Numbered from the stretch's first letter, positions 1 through 7,072 are shown. The stretch is DNA of 10,796 bases from Lachnospiraceae bacterium (GCA_017473665.1 JAFUKK010000096.1:1-10796); one strand, 5' to 3'. Translations and numbers: made by a program. Notes: generated by a model not told the origin, from the letters alone.

Positions 1-2
1 AG

Positions 3-416
3 GAGCGCAAGGAACGGCAGGAAAAATACGGAAGCCTTTATCCTCTGGGACGTTGGGCTATTCCGGTACAAATTAAAGGAAATGCATACTTTGGTGGGGC
101 AGTGGGCTGTAGTCATGAGCCGGATGCCAAGGTATGTGCGCAGGTAGGTATTGCGGTAGAGGTTTCTACAGAGAAGAATCAAGTATCCGTTTGTATCAAA
201 GATGCTGACCTGCTTGGCGGAAATGGCTCAGAACTGTTGTCTGCAGATACACTTGGATTATCCTACCATGCAGAAATGGCATATGAGAACCCGGACGGAA
301 CCAATATCCTATTTGATACGGACTTCTTTGGACGTAAACGTCCCGCAGGTAATGTGACCCCGGGTCCCTTTGAGGTGATGGGTATGGAACCGCAGGAATG
401 CGAGTTTGAGTTATAA
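3..416 (+). CDS. C-terminal part of a parallel beta-helix glycosidase, probably GH120 beta-xylosidase-like (5' truncated by window edge)
   Basis: The reading frame is open from the window edge and gives the last 137 residues of a larger protein ending in TAA. The tail contains YENPDGTNILFDTDFFG followed by RKRPAGNVTPGPFE. A closing pattern of D-x-x-G-x-x-RP...GPFE/GAFE is typical of right-handed parallel beta-helix proteins, and the YENPDG...TPGPFE form resembles what I remember of the end of GH120 beta-xylosidases. If so, the enzyme releases xylose from xylo-oligosaccharides. The GH43-type gene 1.8 kb downstream fits a xylan-related neighbourhood. The catalytic region lies outside the window, so no active-site residue can be checked. 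No export signal can be judged because the N-terminus is missing. A hairpin terminator follows about 50 bases after the stop. The alternative is an uncharacterised beta-helix protein of another carbohydrate-active family. I am sure it is a real gene end, and moderately sure of the family. Confidence 0.6.
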   Translation, partial: ERKERQEKYGSLYPLGRWAIPVQIKGNAYFGGAVGCSHEPDAKVCAQVGIAVEVSTEKNQVSVCIKDADLLGGNGSELLSADTLGLSYHAEMAYENPDGTNILFDTDFFGRKRPAGNVTPGPFEVMGMEPQECEFEL

Positions 417-465
417 TCATATGAAACGGCTTATGTGACAAGATTGATTATATAATATGTGATTA

Positions 466-503
466 GCGCCGCACTTTATTGAAAGTGTGGCGCCATTATT
501 TTT
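466..503 (+). terminator. Rho-independent terminator of the beta-helix glycosidase gene, possibly bidirectional
   Basis: GCGCCGCACTTT (466-477) pairs with AAAGTGTGGCGC (482-493) through 12 base pairs including one G-U, around a four-base loop, and is followed by the T-rich stretch CATTATTTTTAA. It lies between two convergent genes, 8 bases beyond the stop codon of the minus-strand CoA-transferase gene. It may therefore also end that transcript, although the minus-strand side lacks a clean U tract. Confidence 0.85.
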
Positions 504-2031
504 AATATTCCAGCAGAGAATCTATCTCCACCTCAAAGGGCAGCAGCTTCAAAATATCATTTTCCATATCCACACCGGGATATACTTCAATGAGCTTCAG
601 TCCCTTTTCACCCAATTCAAATACGCAACGTTCCGTTACATACAGAATTTTCTGCCCATTAGCACGAGCACGCTTAGCGGAGAAGCTGATGCTGGTAACC
701 TTATCTACGAATTTGGGAATGGAACCATTATTTTTAATGGTTACTTTGCCTTCATTTTCATCCACATCCAGTCCCTTAGTATTAAAGGTTAAGCAAAATA
801 CTACGGTTCCGGTTTTGGCAGTAATGTTGGCAAAGCCGCCGATGCCTGCAAAGGCTCCGGGACCCCGGTGGGCATTTACATTACCGTACTTGTCCACTTC
901 AATACCGCCCATGAAACAGATATCCAGACCGCCGTTGTTGTATAGGTCAAACTGGTTGGCCATGTCATACATGGAATCGGCACCAATGACAGCACCGAAT
1001 ACCTTGCCGGAAGCCGGGAAACCTCCTACACCGCCGGATTCAACCGTTAGTGTTACTTTATTTAAGATACCCGTTTCCCGGGCATATTTTGTTACTGTTT
1101 CAGGAATACCCACACCGATATTTACAATATCATCTTCCTTCAGTTCCAGAGCAGCCCGTTTGCCGATGATATTACCCGGCACATTGATTACATCCTTGGT
1201 GGAGGTGCGGCTCTCCAGCATATCACTCCAATCCTGCCATTGGGAATAGGGAATCTCAAAGCTACCGGTGAGAGATTCGTAAGCGGCATGGCGTGGCTGG
1301 GGCTCTACCATTACAATAGCATCCACCAAACATCCCGGGATAATGGTATTACGGGGACGGGAGGGCGTATTTACAATCCGATCCACCTGGACGATTACCT
1401 TACCTCCATTGGCCTTGGTTGCCTGACAGATGGAGAGGGCGTCACCGGACATATACATATCATCAAAAGTAATATTGCCCTTGTGGTCAGCTGCAGTACC
1501 CTTAATCAGTGCCACATCAATCTTGGGAAGTTTGTAATACAGGAATTCTTCTCCGTCTACCTCTACACGTTTTACCAGAGAGGTGTCGGTGGAGATATCA
1601 TTGATACCCGGTCCGTCAATCAGGGGGTCAACAAAAATATCCAGTCCCACCTTGGACAGTGCACCCGGAATACCACCTGCCTGGGCACGGATGGCATGAG
1701 AGATGCATCCCAGAGGGAGATTGTAAGCCTCAAATTTGTTTTCCAAAACCAATCGTTTGGTGCTGAACATGGCGCCAAAATGTCCGCAGATGATTTTGTC
1801 CACGGCACCTTCTTTTATGTATTGTTCTGCATTTCTCGTTTCATCCCAGATACCGAACCCGGCACTGGAAACCATAGTCAAATGCTTGGGGGAACCGGTG
1901 GCTTTGTATTTCCGGTATAGTGCTTCGTGTAATTCTACGGGATTCTCGATTCCCAGAAAGGAATTTAAGCATATCACATCCCAATCCTTGATAATATCGA
2001 TTGCTTCGTCGGAAGTCATAATCTTATACAT
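502..2031 (-). CDS. Acyl-CoA:carboxylate CoA-transferase, family I (propionate CoA-transferase type)
   Basis: This 509-residue cytoplasmic enzyme is expected to move coenzyme A between short-chain carboxylates such as acetate, propionate, lactate or a 3-ketoacid. Its length is close to the 510-525 residues usual for fused alpha-beta family I transferases (Pct, YdiF). The N-terminal half carries HAIRAQAGGIPG (residues 112-123). The C-terminal half carries TVESGGVGGFPASG, in which Glu331 is the likely nucleophile that forms the glutamyl-CoA thioester; the equivalent is Glu324 in the Clostridium propionicum enzyme. A nearby GG-rich segment (NAHRGPGAFAGIGGF) is also typical. The ATG at 2031 is preferred over an in-frame GTG at 2061, because AAAGAGG sits seven bases upstream of the ATG and lies inside the longer reading. 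The gene stands alone, divergent from the GH43 gene. The exact acid substrate cannot be told from sequence. It is not the But/4-hydroxybutyrate-type transferase. Confidence 0.9.
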   Translation of the reverse strand: MYKIMTSDEAIDIIKDWDVICLNSFLGIENPVELHEALYRKYKATGSPKHLTMVSSAGFGIWDETRNAEQYIKEGAVDKIICGHFGAMFSTKRLVLENKFEAYNLPLGCISHAIRAQAGGIPGALSKVGLDIFVDPLIDGPGINDISTDTSLVKRVEVDGEEFLYYKLPKIDVALIKGTAADHKGNITFDDMYMSGDALSICQATKANGGKVIVQVDRIVNTPSRPRNTIIPGCLVDAIVMVEPQPRHAAYESLTGSFEIPYSQWQDWSDMLESRTSTKDVINVPGNIIGKRAALELKEDDIVNIGVGIPETVTKYARETGILNKVTLTVESGGVGGFPASGKVFGAVIGADSMYDMANQFDLYNNGGLDICFMGGIEVDKYGNVNAHRGPGAFAGIGGFANITAKTGTVVFCLTFNTKGLDVDENEGKVTIKNNGSIPKFVDKVTSISFSAKRARANGQKILYVTERCVFELGEKGLKLIEVYPGVDMENDILKLLPFEVEIDSLLEY

Positions 2032-2078
2032 GTTGTGGCCTCTTTCTTTTGGTATTATCACAATAGATACACCATAAC

Positions 2079-2084
2079 ATTATA
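2079..2084 (-). promoter_or_regulatory. Probable -10 element of the CoA-transferase gene
   Basis: The reverse strand reads TATAAT here, 47 bases upstream of the ATG at 2031. No convincing -35 box lies 16-18 bases further upstream; the region is simply A/T-rich. The site is placed correctly for this gene, but the call rests on the -10 match alone. Confidence 0.5.
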
Positions 2085-2182
2085 AGACATTTTTTGCAAT
2101 CAATTTCACTGAAAAAGTATTGTTTTCTATAGTTAGCATCATAGAATATAATACACTTTACTGTGTTTCAGTAGAAAGATGG

Positions 2183-2211
2183 TTGAATAGGAAAGGGGTT
2201 TCTGTTATACT
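2183..2211 (+). promoter_or_regulatory. SigA-type promoter of the GH43 gene
   Basis: TTGAAT (2183-2188) and TATACT (2206-2211) are separated by 17 bases, with a TG one base before the -10 (extended -10). A strong ribosome binding site GGAGG (2232-2236) lies eight bases before the ATG at 2245. A second TATAAT at 2147-2152 has no good -35 partner and could be an auxiliary start. Confidence 0.7.
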
Positions 2212-2244
2212 TAATAAAACGATTTACTAACGGAGGTATGAATT

Positions 2245-3129
2245 ATGTTTTGTAAGAACCCGATTATTACATCCATTTATACTGCGGATCCTGCACCCAT
2301 GGTGTATGGGGATACCTTATATCTTTACACTACCCATGATGAGGATCAGCTGATTAACGATTTTTATACCATGCTTGACTGGCGATGCTTTTCCACCAAG
2401 GACATGGTGAATTGGACGGATCATGGTGTGATTTTTTCCCTGGACGATATCAGTTGGGCAGATGACAGGGCCTGGGCACCTCAGGCGGTAGAACGTAACG
2501 GTAAATTCTATCTTTATTGTCCCGTACATAAGAAAGACGGCGGTATGGCCATTGCAGTAGGTATTTCTGACAGCCCCACCGGCCCTTTCAAGGATTTGGG
2601 GCATCCGTTGGTAGATGAGGGAGATTGGAATGATATATACCCTACTGTATTTATTGATGATGACGGACAGGCATATCTTTACTTTGGGAATCCGGAGCTG
2701 CGCTATGTTCTTTTAAATGAGGATATGATTTCTTATGATGAATCTGTAGGAGTAGTGAAGATTCCCATGACAGAGGAATCCTTTGCCAAGGGTAGCCATA
2801 TGACCGGTACTACCTATGGAGAGGGTCCCTGGTTTTATAAGAGAAATGGTCTCTATTACATGGTATATGCAGCTTTTGGAGAGGGTAAGAAGGATGAGCA
2901 TCTGGCTTATTCCACCTCTGCTTCCCCTACGGGTCCCTGGGTATATGGCGGTATACTGATGACTGAGGAGGGTGGTGTCTTTACCAATCATCCGGGTATC
3001 GCAGATTTTAAGGGACATTCCTATCTGTTTTACCATACCGGAGAGCTTCCCGGCGGCAGCCTGTTCCACCGTAGTGTTTGTGTGGCCGAGTTTACCTACA
3101 ATGAAGATTGCTCTATTGATACAATTTAA
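2245..3129 (+). CDS. Glycoside hydrolase family 43 protein (arabinofuranosidase/xylosidase-like), possibly catalytically impaired
   Basis: This 294-residue protein has no signal peptide, so it is likely cytoplasmic. It is a single five-bladed beta-propeller of the GH43 type, closest in feel to arabinoxylan arabinofuranohydrolases. Visible landmarks are TADPAP with the general base Asp15, WAPQAV at 77-82, [16 protein letters not shown] at 135-150, and YGEGPWF with the general acid Glu193. In the family the stretch before VF normally reads IDP, and that Asp tunes the pKa of the acid. Here it reads I131-Y132-P133, one base change away from Asp. The Y132 to E193 spacing of 61 matches what I recall for the Bacillus XynD enzyme (Asp163-Glu225). 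The protein ends at TAA directly before in-frame codons KFDGVKGIE, which look like the usual end of this domain, and it has no CBM6 module. The start is supported by GGAGG. The family is certain, but activity is doubtful. Confidence 0.9.
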   Translation: MFCKNPIITSIYTADPAPMVYGDTLYLYTTHDEDQLINDFYTMLDWRCFSTKDMVNWTDHGVIFSLDDISWADDRAWAPQAVERNGKFYLYCPVHKKDGGMAIAVGISDSPTGPFKDLGHPLVDEGDWNDIYPTVFIDDDGQAYLYFGNPELRYVLLNEDMISYDESVGVVKIPMTEESFAKGSHMTGTTYGEGPWFYKRNGLYYMVYAAFGEGKKDEHLAYSTSASPTGPWVYGGILMTEEGGVFTNHPGIADFKGHSYLFYHTGELPGGSLFHRSVCVAEFTYNEDCSIDTI

Positions 3130-3195
3130 AAATTTGACGGCGTGAAAGGGATTGAATAATTAGTTGCCTCAGGCAATCATGAATAGTATAACTTG

Positions 3196-3238
3196 AACCG
3201 CACCTTTGCAAGAGGGTGCGGTTTTGTAATTGCTTTTT
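3196..3238 (+). terminator. Rho-independent terminator after the GH43 gene
   Basis: AACCGCACC (3196-3204) pairs with GGTGCGGTT (3215-3223). Inner T-G, T-A and T-G pairs extend the stem to 12, closing a GCAA tetraloop (3208-3211). A T-rich tail, TTTTGTAATTGCTTTTT, follows. It separates the GH43 gene from the Nudix gene. Confidence 0.9.
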
Positions 3239-3262
3239 ATGAGAAACATTCCATTCCTTAGG

Positions 3263-3290
3263 TTTACAAGTTATCCATATATGCTACAAT
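3263..3290 (+). promoter_or_regulatory. SigA-type promoter of the Nudix gene
   Basis: TTTACA (3263-3268) and TACAAT (3285-3290) are 16 bases apart, with TGC directly before the -10 (extended -10). The Shine-Dalgarno AAGGAGAG lies about seven bases before the ATG at 3316. Confidence 0.7.
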
Positions 3291-3315
3291 GTGAAAAAAT
3301 CAAAGGAGAGATATC

Positions 3316-3813
3316 ATGGCTGAATATTGGGATCTGTATGACGAAAACAAAAAATTATTAGGTAGGACCATAAAAAGAGGAGATGCCTTGGGGGAAGGAG
3401 AATACTATGTATGTTGTGAAATATGGATTCAAAATTCCAATGGACAATTTCTTGTGACCCAGAGACATCCGGACAAAAAGGCAGGCGGTTTATGGGAGTT
3501 TTCCGGTGGTGGAGTACTGGCCGGAGAAACTACAAAAAAGGCGGCCGTACGTGAATTGACAGAAGAGCTTGGTATAAGTGTAGAAGAGAACGAGTTGAAT
3601 TTGTTGGAAGTGTATCAACATAAAAACTATTTTATGGATATTTATGTGGTAAATAAAGACTTGGTAATAGAAGAATTGATACTGCAACCGGAAGAAGTGG
3701 TAGATGCCAAATGGGTATCAAGGGACGAGTTATTGAGAATGATTGAAGATAAGCAAGTGGTCTGGTCCGTTGGGGTGAGGTATCAACAATATAGTAATTT
3801 ACTATATGCTTAA
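3316..3813 (+). CDS. Nudix hydrolase
   Basis: This is a 165-residue soluble protein with a complete Nudix box at residues 65-87. Gly65, Glu71, Arg79, Glu80, Glu83, Glu84 and Gly86 match the pattern G-x5-E-x7-REU-x-EE-x-G-U exactly, so metal binding and hydrolysis of a nucleoside-diphosphate-linked substrate are expected. The N-terminal lead-in (YWDLYDENKKLLGRTIKRG) is like the group of Nudix proteins often labelled isopentenyl-diphosphate isomerase-like. Those short bacterial proteins are usually hydrolases of unknown substrate, and the isomerase label should not be trusted here. The gene has its own promoter and ribosome binding site and no close partner gene, and the next gene starts 110 bases later behind a separate promoter. 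A housecleaning role is the default guess. Confidence 0.92.
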   Translation: MAEYWDLYDENKKLLGRTIKRGDALGEGEYYVCCEIWIQNSNGQFLVTQRHPDKKAGGLWEFSGGGVLAGETTKKAAVRELTEELGISVEENELNLLEVYQHKNYFMDIYVVNKDLVIEELILQPEEVVDAKWVSRDELLRMIEDKQVVWSVGVRYQQYSNLLYA

Positions 3814-3863
3814 AGGGATATTCTTGTAATGTGCTGCTTTATATGTGGTTAGAGCTATTTTAT

Positions 3864-3892
3864 TTGCCCATTTCTTTTAATTTTGCTATACT
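3864..3892 (+). promoter_or_regulatory. Promoter of the EAL-lipoprotein-zinc ribbon-GT-C operon
   Basis: TTGCCC (3864-3869) and TATACT (3887-3892) are separated by 17 bases, with TGC immediately before the -10 (extended -10). The -10 forms the left arm of a small dyad, TATAC-TTTTT-GTATA (3887-3901). The ribosome binding site AGGTGG (3911-3916) lies seven bases before the ATG at 3924. Confidence 0.7.
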
Positions 3893-3923
3893 TTTTGTAT
3901 AAACTGTAATAGGTGGTATTTTT

Positions 3924-5927
3924 ATGAGTAAATCAAAAGATAAAAGAATCAAGAAATTAGGAAAGAAGCGAATCTGGTTATCCGTAATGGGATTGGTTTT
4001 CATTTTATTCCTTTTCTTTTGTGCCATAATGACTGTATTGGCTACATCTACCATTGATGTGATACAAAGGAAATTGACCTACAGCAGGAAACAGTCTGAA
4101 AAGATAGCCCAGATGTGTGCGGAATATGAAGAGGCTTCTTTCGGAGATATCAGAGGTACCTTACTTACATATGTTGATTTAATGCCGGAGATAGAGGCTG
4201 TGAGCATTATGGGGGCGGAAGGGGAACAGAAATGGTCCAGCAATGGCTCCTATCCGGATATGAATCGAGCCGCAGAACTGGATTTTCTTACGGATATGTT
4301 GCAACTGCCCACCAGGGTGATTATCGAAGAAGATTATAGCCGGATGTTCGAAATAGAAGATGGCACTATTTTCTTTTCCAATGATATTTTAAACAAGATT
4401 GATTATCAACAGCTAATGGATACAGAAAACTATTTCACCACAGAGGAAAGTGCACCGGTTATTTATTTCAAGGTGTGGTTTGTGATGCCGGCAAAGTCGG
4501 GGAATGTAATGGTGCTGAACCAAATCAGTCTCTATGCGTCTGATTTATTTATGATGCTGGTTAGCTTGGCTGTATGTGCTCTTTTGCTCTGTGTATTCAC
4601 GCTGTATTACATGATTTCCTTTATCAGTATCCTTGTAAATATGCATAGAACTTCCAGGATCATATATACGGATTTGGTTACCGGTGGTGATAATTGGTTG
4701 CATTTTGTGAAAAAGGGTACTTCTTTATTAAAGCATAATCGTTCCAATAGACATCGGTATGCTATGATTCATCTTAAGATGCGCAAGTATCGGAGTTTTT
4801 GTACCTGTTTCGGCGTCCGGGAAGGAGAAGAACTGATTGAAAAGTTTTACCGTGCACTGAAAAAACAGATGCGGCATAGAGAAATTATTGCTCATCATGA
4901 GAATGCGGAATTTGGCCTGTTATTAGCATATACCTCAAAGGAACAACTGGTGGCCAGGATAGAAGAATTGGAGAATATTCTGGATGGGGTATTGCCTAGT
5001 ATGAAATTGTATTTCGGTGTGGGTGTTTATCAGATTGAGCCTGGTGAGCGGGATGTGGAGCAGTTGTACAACAATGCACTGATTGCCTGTGATATGTTGG
5101 GGGAGGAGGCGGAGAATAAGATTGCTTTCTTTGATGTGGAGATGAATAAGCAGAAGCTTTGGGAGCGCCGGGTAGAGGATGATATGGACCGGGCTCTGGC
5201 CAATAAAGAGTTTAAAGTATATCTGCAACCTAAAATCAGTACCTCCGAGGAAAAGTTGGCAGGAGCAGAGGCACTGGTGCGCTGGATTCATCCGACAGAA
5301 GGTTTTATCCCACCCAATAAGTTTATCCCTATTTTTGAGCAGAATGGCTTTATATTGAAGCTGGACGATTATATGCTGGAGGAGATTGCGGCCCAGCAGG
5401 CCAGGTGGATTGCCCAGGGGCGAAAGATTGTGCCCATATCAGTGAATGTATCCAGAGCGCATTTTACCAGAGAGGACCTGGCAGAACATATTGCGGCTAT
5501 TGTTGATAAATATAACGTGCCCCATGATGTGATTGAACTGGAATTGACAGAGAGTGCATTCTTTGATGACAAGAAGGTGCTTTTGAGTACGGTGAAAAAG
5601 CTTCATGAAGCCGGTTTCATCGTATCCATGGACGATTTCGGTGCCGGTTATTCCTCGTTGAATTCCCTAAAGGAGTTACATATCGATGTGCTGAAGATTG
5701 ACGGAGACTTCTTCCGGGGAGCCGACGTGGAAGAGCGTGGCATGCTGATTGTAGCGGAAGTGATTGACTTGGCTAAAAAGCTGAATATGAAAATCGTGGC
5801 AGAAGGTATCGAGAATCGTGAGCAGGTGGATTTCCTGGCGGCTCAGGAATGTGATTTGATTCAGGGATATTTCTTTGCCAAGCCCATGCCCATAGATGAA
5901 TTTGTGGAGAAATATAAGGAACAGTAG
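3924..5927 (+). CDS. Membrane-bound c-di-GMP phosphodiesterase (sensor domain, degenerate GGDEF, EAL)
   Basis: This 667-residue protein has a basic N-terminus and then a membrane segment at about 17-40. An extracytoplasmic region of about 165 residues resembles no sensor family I can name. A second membrane segment runs at about 208-238. Next comes a GGDEF-like domain (about 245-400) that keeps DLVTGG-N at its start but has ENAEF (326-330) at the signature site and lacks the metal-binding Asp motif, so it should not make c-di-GMP. The EAL domain (about 415-665) is intact: Glu449 in EAL, Asn508, Glu540 and Glu543 in ELTES, Asp570-Asp571 in DDFGAGYSSL, Lys591 in LKID, Glu627 in AEGIE, and Gln647 in QGYFFAKP. 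It is therefore expected to hydrolyse c-di-GMP to pGpG at the inner face of the membrane, possibly in response to an outside signal. It is first in a four-gene cluster, and the lipoprotein gene follows after 12 bases. Confidence 0.93.
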   Translation: MSKSKDKRIKKLGKKRIWLSVMGLVFILFLFFCAIMTVLATSTIDVIQRKLTYSRKQSEKIAQMCAEYEEASFGDIRGTLLTYVDLMPEIEAVSIMGAEGEQKWSSNGSYPDMNRAAELDFLTDMLQLPTRVIIEEDYSRMFEIEDGTIFFSNDILNKIDYQQLMDTENYFTTEESAPVIYFKVWFVMPAKSGNVMVLNQISLYASDLFMMLVSLAVCALLLCVFTLYYMISFISILVNMHRTSRIIYTDLVTGGDNWLHFVKKGTSLLKHNRSNRHRYAMIHLKMRKYRSFCTCFGVREGEELIEKFYRALKKQMRHREIIAHHENAEFGLLLAYTSKEQLVARIEELENILDGVLPSMKLYFGVGVYQIEPGERDVEQLYNNALIACDMLGEEAENKIAFFDVEMNKQKLWERRVEDDMDRALANKEFKVYLQPKISTSEEKLAGAEALVRWIHPTEGFIPPNKFIPIFEQNGFILKLDDYMLEEIAAQQARWIAQGRKIVPISVNVSRAHFTREDLAEHIAAIVDKYNVPHDVIELELTESAFFDDKKVLLSTVKKLHEAGFIVSMDDFGAGYSSLNSLKELHIDVLKIDGDFFRGADVEERGMLIVAEVIDLAKKLNMKIVAEGIENREQVDFLAAQECDLIQGYFFAKPMPIDEFVEKYKEQ

Positions 5928-5939
5928 GAGATATGGAAT

Positions 5940-6767
5940 ATGAAAAAGCGATTGTTAATGTTACTTAATGTGATGTTAATTACATCATTGTTGATTGGTT
6001 GCGGAACCGATGACACGGTAAAAGAATCCACGGGGAATAATAAGATTTCGGAAAGCGCAGATGTTGATGTGAGTGAAGATATCCTTCAAGAGGAAGAAAG
6101 CAGTCCGGCAGAAGAGTTGACTGACAGTAGTGTTGAAGCAGAAGAGTCAACTGAAACGGTAGATGCAAATACAGAAGAAGACGGTATGGAAGAGCCTGCG
6201 CAGATAGGCAGCCATAGATATCCGGAGTATGTGGAGCCCACGGAATTGGGCAATGATATCCATTCCGGCATTGTGGAATTAGATGGTGCCCTTTATCAAT
6301 TCCCTATTCCGGTATATATCTTGCAGAGAGATGGATTTGAATTTACCGATTTGGAGAAAACTACTGCTAACGGAAAAGAGGACTATGTGGAGGCTACCCT
6401 GACCAGGAACGGACAGATAGTTATTTCGCATCTTTTGATACAATCCCCCTTTGAAACCGGTGAAGTACCCATTGAGGATTGTTTTGTGTCATACATTAAT
6501 TTCATTGCTACGGATAATCCGCTGGCAAGATTTCCACAGTTTGATTCTCTGCCACTGAGCCTATCGGACGTAATAACGGTAGCGGAGGAAGCCCCTTATA
6601 ATGTAAAAAAATATGGTACCAAGCTGTATGTTTTCCCACTTGGGGAGGACAAGGCCGGGGACATTGAGATTCATGGGGATGACGATGCAATCAATACCAG
6701 ACAGATTATTTACGAGTATTTTTATAGTTCATCGGTTCCTTATGGTGGTGTGACAGTTGCAAATTAA
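5940..6767 (+). CDS. Acidic lipoprotein of unknown function
   Basis: The 275-residue product begins MKKRLLMLLNVMLITSLLIGC, a type II signal peptide. The lipobox is LIGC, so Cys21 would be lipidated and the protein held on the outer face of the membrane. Residues 22 to about 88 are a low-complexity linker very rich in Glu, Asp, Ser and Thr. The C-terminal domain (about 95-275) has no motif I can assign. Its phrase GIVELDGALYQFPIPVYIL recalls a recurring segment in uncharacterised Lachnospiraceae lipoproteins, which is a weak memory-based link. The start is set by AGGAG (5926-5930), which overlaps the stop codon of the EAL gene, so the two are probably co-transcribed and perhaps translationally coupled. 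It could act with the extracytoplasmic part of the EAL protein or with the downstream membrane protein; this is inference. Confidence 0.85.
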   Translation: MKKRLLMLLNVMLITSLLIGCGTDDTVKESTGNNKISESADVDVSEDILQEEESSPAEELTDSSVEAEESTETVDANTEEDGMEEPAQIGSHRYPEYVEPTELGNDIHSGIVELDGALYQFPIPVYILQRDGFEFTDLEKTTANGKEDYVEATLTRNGQIVISHLLIQSPFETGEVPIEDCFVSYINFIATDNPLARFPQFDSLPLSLSDVITVAEEAPYNVKKYGTKLYVFPLGEDKAGDIEIHGDDDAINTRQIIYEYFYSSSVPYGGVTVAN

Positions 6768-6789
6768 GAGTATGTGCGGAGGATGAAAG

Positions 6790-7056
6790 ATGTATTTTGT
6801 ACCGGACGGCACGCAGGTGTGTGGATATTATGAATGTGAAGGCTGTGAGATGAGATTTTTGTCATTACAGATAGCGCCCAGAATTGTATGCCCTTGCTGC
6901 GGTGAAGTAGTAGACATGGAGATTGGTCCTGATGAGGAGATGCCTCAGGTAGTGGAAGAAGCTGTACTGGTGAGGGTAGTAGAAGGGGATGAAGTGGAGT
7001 TAATGGATGGCTTGCTTAGTCTGGCTATTACCGGTGGCGATTGCAATTGGATTTAG
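6790..7056 (+). CDS. Small zinc-ribbon protein of unknown function
   Basis: This 88-residue soluble protein has two Cys pairs, C16-x2-C19 and C34-x2-C37 (within CPCCGE), spaced as in a zinc ribbon, so it probably binds one Zn ion. Cys11, Cys36 and Cys85 are extra. The part after residue 45 is acidic (GPDEEMPQVVEEA, then VVEGDEVELMDG), and the end is a short hydrophobic stretch closing in GGDCNWI. No export signal is seen. GGAGG (6778-6782) lies seven bases before the ATG. It sits 22 bases after the lipoprotein gene and 16 before the large membrane protein gene, so it belongs to the same unit. I do not recognise a named family. An adaptor or metal-dependent binding role is only a guess. Confidence 0.8.
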   Translation: MYFVPDGTQVCGYYECEGCEMRFLSLQIAPRIVCPCCGEVVDMEIGPDEEMPQVVEEAVLVRVVEGDEVELMDGLLSLAITGGDCNWI

Positions 7057-7072
7057 CAGATAGGATAAAAAG

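Noticed and set aside
590..1920. Two long plus-strand open frames (590-1249 and 1240-1920) overlapping the CoA-transferase gene
   Set aside because: They are antisense shadows of a well-supported family I CoA-transferase. Neither shows a recognisable domain or ribosome binding site, and their compositions are those of reversed coding sequence.
2029..2061. GTG start at 2061 for the CoA-transferase
   Set aside because: The extra ten residues include the sequence of a good Shine-Dalgarno (AAAGAGG) for the ATG at 2031, and the shorter product matches the family N-terminus.
3171..3183. TTGCCT-C-AGGCAA inverted repeat after the GH43 gene
   Set aside because: The one-base centre makes it a poor RNA hairpin, it has no T tail, and the true terminator lies just downstream. 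It is likely chance or remnant sequence.
4935..5572. Minus-strand open frames inside the EAL gene
   Set aside because: They are shadows of a gene with all EAL motifs intact, and have no start signals or domains of their own.
6838..6903. Zinc-ribbon protein read as a toxin-antitoxin or transcription factor component
   Set aside because: The two CxxC pairs alone do not support this. No helix-turn-helix or partner toxin is visible, so it was left as unknown function.
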